Assembly: GCF_016097555.1 (NCBI RefSeq)
Contig: NC_054712.1
Location: 38,459,454 to 38,523,453, forward strand
DNA: 64,000 nt
Source: Gigantopelta aegis
Lineage: Eukaryota > Mollusca > Gastropoda > Neomphalida > Peltospiridae
Reading direction: 5' to 3'
Part shown: piece by piece, positions 23,466-34,970 of the stretch
Layout: the number at the start of each line of letters is the position of its first letter
Position numbering within the stretch: position 1 is the first letter of the stretch
Notes under the pieces: model-generated
What the model was told of the DNA's origin: nothing
The model's input: the letters and a program-made list of their open reading frames with translations, nothing else
Databases searched by the model: none
Translations under genes and position numbers: made by a program

Positions 23466-23524
23466 TTGAACACAGTAGGTGTTTCTGCTAATGGACTCTT
23501 TGTTCCCAGACTGTTTGGGTCGAG

Positions 23525-23900
23525 ACAATAAAACTGCCCAAATTTAGTTTATGTCATACTCTCTGTGGTCTTATATATGTTGGTGAGACACAACCAAAAA
23601 AAGGGCAGCTCGTGTGAGCCAATTCTGATATCTTATACATACCAACAGGGTCATCTTGTGTGTACCGACATTTCAACGATCATCCAATCCCCTGCATGGG
23701 TATTGGAGAATATATGTCACCCAACCAATAACCTTAGTTTTAATTGTATGGCAACAGTGGATCAGTGATTTGTGCACAGATATGCCATATTGGTGCAACG
23801 ATAGACTAAAAGAGATTGGAAATCTTTCTAGTCCGTGGACCTTAAATATTAATGTCTTGAGTTTGTTTCAAAGATCACCAAGACGCCGTAATAGTCATGT
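23525..23900 (+). mobile_element. Penelope-like retroelement relic, GIY-YIG region
   Basis: Frames here read LCGLIYVGETQPKKGQL, then VYRHFNDHP and later a DRLKEIGNLSSPWTLN stretch. This order (GIY-YIG core, RHFN block, then an E.WI..L....P.GLN-like end) is what Penelope-like elements carry at their C terminus. The frame changes along the way, so this is a dead copy. The neighbouring 5'-type piece is at 24,205. Confidence 0.6.
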
Positions 23901-24204
23901 TCTCTTCTTGGACAACCATTGGGCATTCTCAAAATGAGAACTACTTTGTTCTCAGTTGCTTTAAAAGAAATGGAACGACTCCAAAGTATCATATTGGAAA
24001 GTGGTCTATCAACAGCAGCATCCTTCAGTATCGCTTGTAGACTAGTAACAAAGCTCAAAGCGGACTTCACAGAAACAAAGAAAAGTCATGTTAGGCAATA
24101 TACATGTACTTGAAAATAAACCTATCTCTTGAAATGTTCCACCATATTTCACATTCAACGAACCACCAACTCTTTCTTTTTTTCATACATTAAAACTATA
24201 GACT

Positions 24205-24580
24205 TCAGCAGTCAAAACATTTGATCCACTACTTGTGGCTGTAAATGTTAACAGTTCTGTTATGAACCAGTTGGACATGTCATAACAGGTGATCTTTCAA
24301 CAATTGAAAATCGCCACCTTCGGCAGTTATTCCAGTATGGCCACAAATAATTATGGGTGCTGTTGAAACCTATGCCCAACAGCGGAACTAGCTTGAAAGT
24401 AAAGCTGTAGAATGCCTTTCAGAATGGGTCGAGTCAATACACAATATTGTCAATGGGTGAATGCACAACATACAAAAAAAGACAAACTACGGCAAGAAAC
24501 ATTTTATCATGGCCATCTGTGATAGAAAGTCTGACTACACGAACAGTTTGTGCTAGTGCCCACTACTTCAAGTCTTTATT
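24205..24580 (+). mobile_element. Penelope-like retroelement relic, region before the RT
   Basis: It reads CGCKC, then QFCYEPVGHVITGDLSTIEN followed by RHLRQLFQYG. The C.C...F.YEP.GHV.TGDL pattern is a conserved upstream block in many metazoan Penelope-like elements. Stops interrupt it. It lies downstream of a C-terminal piece, so the two do not form one collinear element. Confidence 0.6.
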
Positions 24581-25564
24581 AATGAACTGAGTATTATAAA
24601 ATACTGAATGAAATCAGTTTTGGGTTATTTTGATTTAGGCTCACTCTTGTGGCCTTGATTTGTAATATGGCAATTTCAGGTTTTTAACCCTATCAAATCA
24701 AACATTTGTTTATTAATGCAAGTGTCTTTGTGCTATAAAACATATTTCTGTGAGTTTTTAATTACTATTTAATTATCTAAGTGATGTTTATCTCAGTGTT
24801 CTTAATTTTATAAATTTTAGGGGTGGGTAACACAATATGACATATTTCGTGAGAATTGACTCGTAGGTGTCCAGGGTGAAGGGGAAGTTACAAAAGGTTT
24901 ATACGACGCTACGCCCCGAATCACAATATTGAAAGTGTAAAACACAAAAATATGCCATGTACAGTTCTAGATAAGAGGAGTTTTGTCACAAAAAAAACAC
25001 AAAAAAATCTAAACAACCATGTAGTTCGTACTTCAGGATAGAATGTCAATCTCACGGCTTTTCACAGCTATATCTATGTGCGCCTGTGCATGCGGCATCT
25101 CGCCATAGTCCGCCAGACGTCCAAAACAGTATGCAATATTCCTTGGCATTGTTGTCTGGTTTGTTATTACCCCAGTTGGTAAAAGAAACCGGTTTTCCAT
25201 TCTCCTAGATAAACTTGTTCACTTTTTGATCGTCTGTCAGGCCAATGGAATACAATTGTGAACCTGAAGAATACCAAAGAAAAATTCTAGATTATAAATT
25301 AGACCAGATAGTCCAGCACACAAGACTTCTGTTAATTCTGAAAGATCCTAACAACGGGCTTTCTGGTCCTGGTTGGAGTTTCTGGGTGTTTTAAACATAA
25401 ACGTACGAGACAGGGGGTGGGGCAACAGACCCCTAGTGCTTGAGCAAATACTCAAATTGGGCAAAAAGGACTGAGGTATTCGGGCATAATTAGTGCAGGA
25501 CGCACATTAAGTCCACACTTTCTATGTCCATTCCGGCAGCCAAAATGTGCTTATCCTAGGCTTT

Positions 25565-25760
25565 TTTTTTACCATGTATTTCCATAATTCTACCCGCAAA
25601 ATTAATTGTAATTCATGTAAAACTGGGTAGTGATTCGTTTGCAACTGCTTGGCAGTATAGCTAATATGAAAAGAAGAATTGTTATCCCGATTCGGGCAGT
25701 TTCTTTTAAGTCGGGCAAAACACAGCATGCCCCCCCCCCCCCCCCCCCCCCCCACCCCTC
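25565..25760. repeat. Dispersed repeat with poly-C, inside the pseudogene intron
   Basis: TTTACCATGTATTTCC...CGGGCAGTTTCTTTTAAGTC is shared, inverted, with 37,490-37,700. It ends in a C homopolymer of about 24 nt. Confidence 0.55.
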
Positions 25761-26039
25761 ACCCCTTTACAAATATGGGATCTCGTACACATATGCACAT
25801 TTATACAATAACAACAGGTCCATAGTGGTTATTGTTATTTCAACTACAACATATATAGTTAGTATACAAATATTATTTTCTCTCAGGTAGCCTATATACT
25901 GAAAGAAAAAAGAAACGAACTGGGCTAAATGTGACCCAGCAATGAATTAAGAATTTAACGAACAACAGTTTTCTCTTATATTATTCCTTTGGGTATAAAC
26001 AACACAACACATAAATAGTATGCATTCCATAGTTATATT

Positions 26040-26175
26040 TGGACAATGGCCCGATGACGTCACGTAGTGTAAACCTCAAACGTCACAAGGTCAGGATAAG
26101 AAAGTAATTCAAGCCCTTCAATCTACGTGGCAAGAAGTTGTGTCGGTCGCAAACATCGGAGGGAAAAGTGACCGG
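26040..26175 (+). promoter_or_regulatory. Possible promoter with CRE (TGACGTCA) and first-exon donor
   Basis: GATGACGTCACGTAG contains the palindromic CRE/ATF site. About 120 bp downstream, GTTCGAG/GTAGGA resembles a 5' splice site, and TTCTTATTTTAG at about 26,526 could be its acceptor, just before the zinc-finger relic. This is inference from motifs only. Confidence 0.3.
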
Positions 26176-26349
26176 TTCGAGGTAGGAATTTCCGAATATT
26201 TGCTTATTCTGTTTTTGTTATGTTCGACAGTAGCAAAAAATCTAAATTTGAGTGGAAAATCACACTGAATTACAATACATGTTTGTGTTTTACCTTTACC
26301 GTAACCTAACATGTGGAATAAACACTATTTTACAAGTTGCTCGTGATTC

Positions 26350-26530
26350 TAAACTACATGCAGTTAGGCATTTTGTGATGTAGGTCACACGAGATTTGCA
26401 GATAATATCGGTCAAACAAAACATACAGACAGAGGCCTACATAAGGAGGAACATATTCTAAATACGCAATATATTTTAAAAAATTTAAAATTACAAAAAC
26501 TGACTGATTTAATTTTCTTATTTTAGCTGT
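26350..26530. repeat. Left arm of a long inverted repeat
   Basis: GTTAGGCATTTTGTGATGTA...TCACACGAGATTTGCAGATA is present in inverted orientation at 28,130-28,300 with moderate divergence and small indels. It flanks the zinc-finger relic. Confidence 0.75.
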
Positions 26531-26900
26531 AATGGCGCATAATGTAGATTTTGTTGTAAACTTTTATCGTCAAAGGTGTCCTTACAACAACACGAAGGAA
26601 GACATGAAAAGGTGATGCCATACAGATGTCAACAGCCCCTCTGTGCAGCAAGGTATGAATGTCCTACATGTAAGGTTATGTATTTCCCTCCCAAAGACTT
26701 AAAACGACACCAAAGAAGAGAGAGGAAGGAGCTAAAGTTCAAATGTGATGTATGTAATTCAGTGTTTGAAGAATAAAATCAGCTGGTCGACCATATGGGG
26801 ATACACACCGGTGGAATGAAGCACATCTTTTGTGAATATGGAAAAAGTTAAACCTCCGCAAGATGGGACATAAATGGTAGAGCTACACCTGTAACACGTG
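26527..26900 (+). pseudogene. C2H2 zinc-finger gene relic
   Basis: Frames read YRCQQPLCAARYECPTC, then KDLKRHQRRER, KFKCDVCNSVFEE and, after a stop, QLVDHMGIHTGGMKHIFC followed by a degraded TCNTCGKE-like finger. The HTGxxK-type linker marks Krueppel-type tandem fingers. Several histidines are lost and frames are broken, so no working protein is expected. A possible splice acceptor precedes it, so it may be a DNA-level copy and not a processed one. Confidence 0.6.
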
Positions 26901-27031
26901 TGGGAAGGAACTATAGTCCAAACAATCTTTGAGTCTTTGGCAGTGTCCAAAGTACTGACAGATTTCGTCATACCCAGACATTTTGTACCATTATTAGGCT
27001 ATTTTTCTTCTCTTTTTTTGTAGTGTATTAT

Positions 27032-27111
27032 ACGGAAGCATGGAGGTGACACATCTCGTGCGCACGAGTTCTATGTCGTGCGCACGAGATGTGTCACCTT
27101 CAGGCTTCCGT
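27032..27111. repeat. Near-perfect 36-bp-arm palindrome
   Basis: The arms 27,032-27,067 and 27,076-27,111 differ at two positions around an 8-nt loop. They contain GGTGACACATCTCGTGCGCA, itself including the self-complementary CTCGTGCGCACGAG. No gene context. Confidence 0.9.
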
Positions 27112-28129
27112 AGTATGTACTTGACAACGTACAGAATAATAATAATAAAAAAAAATATATAATCGTTTTTATTCAACTTTTCTGTAGTCACTAATGAATA
27201 CGATTCAACGTTTGTTTAGTTACTAATGAATACGATTCTTAATTCAGTCCCATTGTGGTAGTTGTGTACTTCTTTGTTTCAATTGTTCTGATGTTCTGTG
27301 CTGCCACCGACAAAATGCGGATATAATACATTAAAGACTGTTTTATGTCAAGTTTAAATTCATCTGATATGTATTTCGAATCTTCTGTCTGTGATAGAGC
27401 TTCTAACTTGTGTTTGACATGATTTATGTGTCTTATGTTTGATGTCGTCTTCGACGACTGTTGAGACTGCTTTCGGTTTCAAAACCAAGGAGGACAACAT
27501 CGCCACTATCGTCTAACAAACTTTGTTTTAACGGTTTTCCATCGAAATATATATATATGCTGATGAACCTTTGAGTGAAGAAGATACGTCATTTAAAAAA
27601 GGAACCTGGGTTTCTTAATTTGTATACATCATCATATAGCCTAAATTCTCTTAGAATATTCAATGATGGTATTGCAAAATTTATATCAGAATTCTCAGTT
27701 TTGAACAGTCCTCTTCTGATTTCATGAGATATGAGATATGATGCATTTTTGAAACGGCTTATAAATCTAATAAATCTTGCTCGAAAATGCCGCCATTCCA
27801 ATTTCCAAAACGTCTTTGTTTCATCCATATATTGCACAAATGATGTTGTTTCGTGCTTAAACCATTTAACAACTTCAACTTAAAGCAATAAAGAAATATT
27901 TTGGATTGGAAATTTATTTTATATTTATTTTTATTGGAATGTAAAACGTATTTTATTGTAGCGTTCTTTTTTAGTGTTTTTTTTCCCGCCTACATAAATC
28001 CATTTTGGTTGTCTTTCTCGACATCTATACTAAAAACATAATGAAATTATTGTCAGTTTTCAGGTAATCCAAAAATAGATGTTGTCATGGAAAGTAGATT
28101 CAGATTTATATAGTAGATAAGATGACGTA
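27112..28129. other. Pseudogene intron, no gene recognised
   Basis: An 82-residue minus frame at 27,589-27,837 has no recognised domain. A tandem TACTAATGAATACGATTC lies at 27,187-27,238. Confidence 0.4.
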
Positions 28130-28300
28130 TATAACTTTACAAATAAGATTAGTCGGTTTTAAAATTATTAAAACAAATATATTGCTAGTGTATTTAGAAT
28201 CTATCCTCCCTTGTTTAAATGTTTTGTGTGACCGATATCATCTGCACATTTCGTGTGATCTACATCACTAAATGCCTAACCACATGTAGTGCAATTTCTG
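28130..28300. repeat. Right arm of the long inverted repeat
   Basis: Reverse-complement partner of 26,350-26,530; together they enclose about 1.6 kb. Confidence 0.75.
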
Positions 28301-28711
28301 TGCAAAACAGTTATATAGGGATACCCACGAATAATTTTTACATGGATCACAAATAATATTGTAGATAGAATGATGGCAGTTTCCCCCTCTCCCCCCACCC
28401 CCGACTCGTCCGCGTATGGTCCAAACGTACCTACATCTACTCGGGTGAGGCCACTGGTCATACCAGAGACGGGAGCTAGGGTGAACATGACTGAATCTAA
28501 TGGATGTGGTCATGTGAAAAGGACTTGGACTTACCTGCACTTGAAAACAGGTAGGCCGCTACAGCCGAGTTTTTCGCCCGCCTGTCGAGGACAATCAGCT
28601 TGTCACCAGACCCGCTGCATATAACGCGAGTTTCATCATTAAAGCATATGTCCACACTGTCCAGCAGAACGTACCCTTCATCGGTAGGACAAGCATCTGC
28701 AAATATAGCTC

Positions 28712-28853
28712 TCATTACTACTACTACTGCTACTGCTACTGCTACTGCTACTGCTACTACTACTACTACTACTGCTGCTGCTACTACTTCTACTACTACT
28801 ATACTACTACTACTACTCTACTACTACTACTCTACTACTAATAATAATAATAA

Positions 28854-28938
<85 letters not shown>
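28712..28938 (+). repeat. Expanded trinucleotide tract beside lectin exon 3'
   Basis: (CTA)n with CTG variants, then (AAT)n and about 30 AGT units. It starts about 15 bp from the exon 3' acceptor. Long open frames (poly-S, poly-T/A) are by-products. Confidence 0.95.
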
Positions 28939-29404
28939 TTCCTAAGTCTTTTCGGCTAGAAACTGTTGTGTTTGCTGAAATTATTATTATCATCTTGTAT
29001 GAACGGTTCTGGGACCATTTAGCTGAAATTCGGTATATAGTTGGGTACTTCGGGGATATTTATTGTATTAAAAAATGTGTGTATATGTTATGTTTGTTGG
29101 CCTCAATCGCGAATTTTGTAGTATTTTGTTCTGTATGTTTGGTCATTTTGTAAGAAACATTCTGGGCCCCATACAGCTGAAGTGTGGTTGGTAGTTAGGC
29201 CAAGCAGAGGGGTTGTGTTAAAAAAATTTATATGTATAGGTTATGTAGATGGCCTTTATCGTGATTTAATTATCTAGATTTAATTATTATTATCATTATC
29301 ATTATCATCATCATCTTTAGTTATATTAATAATAATAATATTATTATTATTATGAGTTGTTAAAACATTCTTCGGTATCTTTAATATACATTTGTAAACG
29401 CCAT

Positions 29405-29474
29405 TGTGTGTGTGTGTGTGTGTGTGTTTGCAGGTGTGTATCTGTGTGTGAGGGTGTGAGTGTCATGGGCATTA

Positions 29475-29555
<81 letters not shown>

Positions 29556-29556
29556 T

Positions 29557-29584
<28 letters not shown>
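29405..29584 (+). repeat. Compound (GT)n-(CT)n-(TA)n microsatellite
   Basis: Unit 2 counterpart of 14,812-14,994, with the TA run split by TTAGTTA. Confidence 0.95.
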
Positions 29585-29587
<3 letters not shown>

Positions 29588-29727
29588 AATAACTGGTTAC
29601 TGTCTTAAGATGTCGGCTTTATCCTGCGAAGGTTAGAATGGCGAATGCAGCAAGGCTCTGACGAGCTACATTCGCCATTCGCCCTGAGCAGGATAAAGCC
29701 GATATCTTAAGACAGTAACCAGTTATT
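29588..29727. mobile_element. Foldback element, 40-bp arms
   Basis: The arms 29,588-29,627 and 29,688-29,727 begin AATAACTGGTTACTGTCTTA and differ at about one site. A second inner stem, GAATGGCGAATG / CATTCGCCATTC, lies inside. The element sits inside the TA tract that is unbroken in unit 1, so it arrived after the duplication. Non-coding. Confidence 0.85.
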
Positions 29728-30139
29728 TCTTTTATCCTGCAATCCTACAGAGATATTCCGAAAATCGTTATTTATTTCAGTTTTCTTTACGCAAATCGAG
29801 TATTGTCAACCTAGCTAGGCGTTTGCCGTATAATGTCATACAAGATGCATGACGTCATTATAGTTAAGACGCTAGCTACATTCTGTCACATTAAAAAAAC
29901 GTTTCTAAACTCTAATTCACAAATAAATATACACGTTTTGTATTGTTATCGCAAAACTAAAAGTTATTACTGTACTTCAACAAATGATTTAAAGAGTATG
30001 TTTATTGAAAATCTACTCTGAAATGCTCCAGTCCAGTCGGGTTTATGTCACGTGACATATATTTTTGGTCAGTGACCAAACATATAGAGATTTATCTAAT
30101 CATCATATCTTGCCAATGTATATAGTGATTGCTGGATAA

Positions 30140-30206
30140 ATGTATGTATGTATGTATGTATTTGTGTATGTATGTATTTATGTATGTATGTACGTACGTA
30201 CGTATA
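30140..30206 (+). repeat. (GTAT)n / (ACGT)n microsatellite
   Basis: GTAT units pass into GTACGTACGTACGTA. Confidence 0.9.
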
Positions 30207-30221
30207 TATTGATACATACCA

Positions 30222-30352
30222 GGGCCGTAGCTAGCCCCCAAAAAATTCAGAAAGCATTATAGAAACTTTAAAAAAAGGAGGGGTTTTTACTATTAACTAC
30301 TCAGTTGCATCCCCCCCCCCCCCCAACAAAGACTCCTAGCTACGGCCCTGTA
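30222..30352 (+). mobile_element. MITE, AGGGCCGTAGCTAGC-type
   Basis: The inverted ends AGGGCCGTAGCTAG and CTAGCTACGGCCCT enclose about 100 bp with a C run. It is the same family as 1-119 and 48,719-48,887. Confidence 0.85.
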
Positions 30353-30363
30353 TACATACATAC

Positions 30364-30472
<109 letters not shown>

Positions 30473-30641
30473 GGGGGGGATTGTTGGAACAATAGTGCGG
30501 AATTATGGACATAGTGACTGTTAATTAAGCAGAAACAACAGTGCTGAACTAGGTATATATATATATATATGTATATATATGAGTTATGCTGGTTAGAACA
30601 TATGGTATTCGCAATTTGTAAAAATATGGTTTTCACAAATC

Positions 30642-31050
30642 AACCGTTGACATTAAAATCGTATTCGAAAACCCCCATGAAATAGCTTATATGGCCACCA
30701 ACGCTCACTGTCACGACACGCAATCATATCCTTCAAAATATCACAAGATTAATATCTTTTAGTAAATTAATTGAACTACACAGATACTTTATTGAGGGTA
30801 AAAATTGCAACGTGTAGCCACTTAATTGTTGTTTGATTAACAAAACTCTTTTAACCTCTCTTAAAAGCGACATCGCATCGTCCTTGCAAATCCTTTTGCA
30901 TTGTGCTGTAAAATTGCAAAGTTGCGATAGCTTATATTAGTGAATTGGACCCATACAAGATAATCAGTGCATCCAAGAGCGCTTTTCTTGTGATAGTCTG
31001 AGCACTTTTGTGTGCTTCATGCTTTGGTATCATTGTGATCTAGATAGTCT
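30642..31050. repeat. Duplicated block, unit 2
   Basis: Counterpart of 20,813-21,220. It keeps the TTAA that is occupied by a MITE in unit 1. Confidence 0.85.
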
Positions 31051-31329
31051 TAAAGAATAGAAGCAATACACAAGACAACCAATGTATTCAAAAACACTTT
31101 TCTTGTGATTGTCTTAGCACTTTTCTGTGATTCTTTTCTTCTGTTTTTTTCCTTTTTTTTCTTTTTTTTTAAGTTTTCATACTTGGGTGTGTTTTTTGTG
31201 TGTGTTTTTTTCTTTTTTTTAAACTTTATTATACCAGATCACTGGCAATGTCAAGGTTGGGGTGCCTTGAGTCATCGTCTTACAAATGTACAATAATAAT
31301 AAAATTATAACTTATTTCATATATACATA

Positions 31330-32838
31330 TACTCTTCAAAAAAAGAAACGCAAAAGGGTACAAATGGGTTATAACTCCGATTTTATGTTTCCTACCGGTT
31401 CATGCTTTGTGAATATAAGGTCATTGCATGTCCCAAACACATTCCCACGGTTACATTCGATAAAACGCAGCTACTGTACAATAAAGTTCCAAAATGTGAA
31501 TATTCGCAAAAACGCAGCCACGTGCAAACCATGTCACCACTGCACGTGCGTTGTCTGCACGTGCAACATGAACACCGACAGTATAAAAGTGCAGGGTGTT
31601 CGCTTGCCTGGCCCTCTGTATCTGGCCGACAGTTGACAATCCAGGACATGCCACGTCTCAGTGAACCGCAGAGAAACAATGCCATCGGCCGACTAAGACG
31701 CAGGCGAATCCAGAACGGCCGTTGCCAGGGCATTCCATGTGTCCCCAAGCACCATCTCCAGACTGTGGGGACCGTTACCAGCAACATGGATCAACACGTG
31801 ACCTCCCTAGATCCGATCGACCACGGGTCACTACCCCCGGGCAGGACCGCTACCATCCGGGTACGCCACCTTCGGGAAACGATTGACTACTGCCACCTCC
31901 ACAGCCGCAGCAATACCAGGTTTGCGCAGGATATCCGACCAGGACCGTACGGAACCGCCTACGTGAGGTAGGAATTCGTGCCAGACGTCCAGTTCGAGGT
32001 GTCATCTTAACACCACAACACCGTCGACTCCGACTGCAGTGGTGCCAGATTCATCGACAATGGCCTCAACTGCGATGGAGACAGGTGTGGTTCAGTGACG
32101 AGTCCCGATTTCTGCTCCGACGTCATGATGGAAGATGTCGCGTGTATAGGCGTCGTGGTGAACGTTATGCGGCGGCCAAACTGCGTGCAGGAAGTGGACA
32201 GATTCGGCGGGGGTAGTGTCATGGTGTGGGCAGCCATCTCACACACTGGCAGAACTGACCTGGTCCACGTGCAGGGCAACCTGAATGCACAGGGCTACAT
32301 TGACCAGATCCTCCGGCCACACATCGTTCCAGTTATGGCCAACGCCAACGCAGTGTTCCAACATGACAACGCCAGGCCTCACACAGCACGTCTCACAACG
32401 GCTTTTCTACAGAACAACAACATTAATGTCCTTCCTTGGCCATCGATATCACCGGATTTGAACCCAATTGAGCATCTATGGGACGAGTTGGACCGACTGC
32501 CTCCGACAGCGACAACCACAGCCCCAGACCCTGCCCGAGCTGGCAGCAGCCTTGCAGGCCGAGTGGGCCACCATCCCCCGGGACGTCATCCGTACTCTGG
32601 TTGCTTCAATGGGCAGGCGGTGCCAGGCAGTTGTCAACACACGCGGAGGCCACACCCGGTATTGACTCCAGATGACCTTGACCTTGGTGGTGTGTCCTAT
32701 CACTTACTCACAATGGACTAGAGTGAATTGTGAACAATCCTGCAAAATTTGGTAATTATCGGACTCACCATTCAATAATTAAATCAATTCTCCAAATGTT
32801 ACGACAATGTGGTTTTGCGTTTCTTCTTTTGAAGAGTA
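31330..32838 (+). mobile_element. Tc1-type DNA transposon, decayed copy
   Basis: TA duplications lie at 31,328-31,329 and 32,839-32,840. The inverted ends read TACTCTTCAAAA then GAAACGCAAAA. It is the same family as the intact copy at 55,851-57,327, in the opposite orientation, and nearly identical by eye. The transposase region is 31,648-32,665 on the plus strand. It is about 10 nt longer than the intact 1,008-nt frame because of small insertions (for example after AIGRL and after WDELDR) that shift the frame at least four times. No working transposase. Confidence 0.9.
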
Positions 32839-32868
32839 TATATGCACACATATAGATACATATAGATA

Positions 32869-32869
<1 letters not shown>

Positions 32870-32948
<79 letters not shown>

Positions 32949-33140
32949 CATACATACACACATACATACATATACATAGACATACACATAGACATACACA
33001 TACACATACACATACATATACACACATACATACACATACATATACATGCACACATATATATACACACATACACACATATACATACATATACGGCCATATA
33101 CATACATACATGCATACATACATACATACATACATATATG
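32870..33140. repeat. (CA)n-(TA)n-(CATA)n compound microsatellite
   Basis: It starts right after the Tc1 right end. All six frames are open for 100-140 codons because of the repeat, so none is a gene. Confidence 0.95.
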
Positions 33141-33982
33141 ATACATATGGTAGTTACATTCATTTCATTTGTCGTCTATATTGCACAAGCATATCCATAT
33201 TTGGTTTTTTTTTAATGATCTGAGGGTCAAAATGGATAGATAAAACGAGCATAGAGGGGAGAAAAGAAAGGGAAAGGGGAAAGAAAGGATAGAAGGGAAA
33301 GGTTTGTCTATCAACACCCAAATGTTTTGGGGTTTTATTTTTTTTAAATAACTGCTTTAAGTGGGTGTCTAATGCAGTAAGAAAATCACTTGGTATCCTA
33401 GAAATATGAATGAAGTATGGTAAAAATAGGCGAGGTTCAAAAAGAAGTATGGAAAACAGTTGTTTTTTGTTGTTGTTTTGTTTTGTTTTTGGGGGTTTTC
33501 CAAACAAGTTACAAAGTTGTTGGTTTTTTTGTTTATTGTTTTTTTTCTGTTATATTTTTAAAGCAAAGACTATAAAGAAAGAAAAGGTTACCAGCCTTAT
33601 AAAAAGATTCTTGCTTTGGTATCATTGTGATCTAGATAGTCTTCAATAATAGAAGCAATATACAAAGCAACCAATGTATCCCAGAGCACTTTTCTTGTGA
33701 TAGTCTTAATACTTTGTAACATCACCTGCTCACCTATTTGATACAGTTGTGTGAATCCAGATCTAGCGTAGCAACAATAACTTCTGTTTAAATAATCCAC
33801 AAAAACCAATAGCAACTGCATGTCCCCTGTGTTTAAGTGTTAGTGTTGATATTCTTTCCAGGTGACTTAGTTTTGCGGACAGCTGTTAAATATCTAATTA
33901 CTTCTTGACCAAGCTCATTCCCAGAGGAAAATATGATTAGTCCTTAAAACTATAAAACACTACGACGATTATTCCATGATCG

Positions 33983-34255
33983 ATCGGCCTTGGCGGTGTC
34001 GTGGTTAAGCCATCGGACGTAAGGTTGGTGGGTACTAGGTTCGCAGCCCGTTACCGGCTCCCACCCAGATAGTTTTATAGACTAAATGGGCAGGTGTAAA
34101 GCCACTACACCGACCTCTCTGTCAATAATCACTAACATATAACCAGTAACCCAGTGTCCTGGACAGCCAACCCAGATGGCTACGGTGTGTGTGTGCTCCG
34201 GACAGTGTGGAACTTTAATTGGATATAAGCACAAAAATAAGTTGAGATGAATGAA
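33983..34255 (+). mobile_element. SINE, family C (unit 2 copy)
   Basis: GGCCTTGGCGGTGTCGTGGT head and GGATATAAGCACAAAAATAA tail. It shares its left flank TTATTCCATG with the copy at 21,656. Confidence 0.85.
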
Positions 34256-34633
34256 TTCCATGTTTCAGAACTACAGTGTGGCCGTAGGTTTCCTTTGTCT
34301 TCTTGTTTATTAGTACAGGAGCATTAGGTCAAAATTATATGGGCAGCCGGAAAAAAATAGAGAAAGCTGAATTTTTCAGTGAAGGTTTATTGATGCTTCC
34401 AGAGTCATAATCTGCAAACATTCCAAAAATTCTGACTAAGCTAACCGCAGGAGGGGAGAAAATAAAGATGGCCGTCATTATCTTTATGCGTTTACCTATG
34501 TTTGGAACTAAACTGAATACAATGCCATTTTAATACCATTTTTTCAGGGATTTAGAATACAGGAAACTAATTTATACCATAACCTAATGCTTTAGAGTGT
34601 TAATTCCTTACAAATACTATGATTTAAATTTAA

Positions 34634-34849
34634 AGGGACACTTACGTCACCACCCTGGCTAGTTTTTCCTTATGTTAAATTAATTTATTACTCGCCAAAA
34701 GGTATATGCAGAGGTTTCTTATCTAGGCTGCAGAACTATACTTTTAGCTGAATATTATTAAGGAAAGATTGCCGGGGTAATTAGTAAGGCTTGGTGGCGA
34801 GTTCTTGAAATGATTTCCGACCACTTAGGGTCATGACGTAAGTGCCCCT
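34634..34849 (+). mobile_element. TTAA-flanked MITE, family 3
   Basis: TTAA lies on both sides (34,630-34,633; 34,850-34,853). Its ends are AGGGACACTTACGTCA and TGACGTAAGTGCCCCT. It is 216 bp and non-coding. The terminal AGGGAC is shared with families 1 and 2. Confidence 0.8.
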
Positions 34850-34970
34850 TTAATGTATATCATGATTTAAGTCTGATTTAAAATCATCAATGCAACACCA
34901 ATCACTAATTATAATTAAAATATGAATTAATTAAGTATCAACTTTAAAGTGTGTCATTGTAATAACATGA

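Larger units (their letters stand above)
25052..28696 (-). pseudogene. C-type lectin pseudogene (exons 3 and 4 only)
   Basis: Exon 4' is 25,052-25,263 and exon 3' is 28,535-28,696. Splice sites are still intact (acceptors CTTCAG and ATTTGCAG, donor G/GTAAGT). Exon 3' has an in-frame loss of eight codons in the stretch after ICF. Exon 4' has TAG at 25,207-25,205 in place of the tryptophan codon of FIWENG, and KPD replaces EPD. No PAN or signal-peptide exon exists in this unit. The intron between them has grown from 0.8 kb to 3.3 kb. It is almost certainly non-functional unless exons are shared with another promoter. Confidence 0.85.

Noticed and set aside
28600-28959. Poly-threonine/alanine/serine frame of 119 codons
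   Set aside because: It is the trinucleotide expansion next to lectin exon 3', read on the wrong strand.
31402-31971. Plus-strand frame of 189 codons as a possible host gene
   Set aside because: It mixes flank, correct and shifted frames of the decayed Tc1 copy; only the LTIQDMPRLSEPQRN part is the transposase frame.
32765-33223. Frames of 115-138 codons on both strands
   Set aside because: All frames are open because of (CA)n/(TA)n/(CATA)n repeats; composition is repeat-driven.
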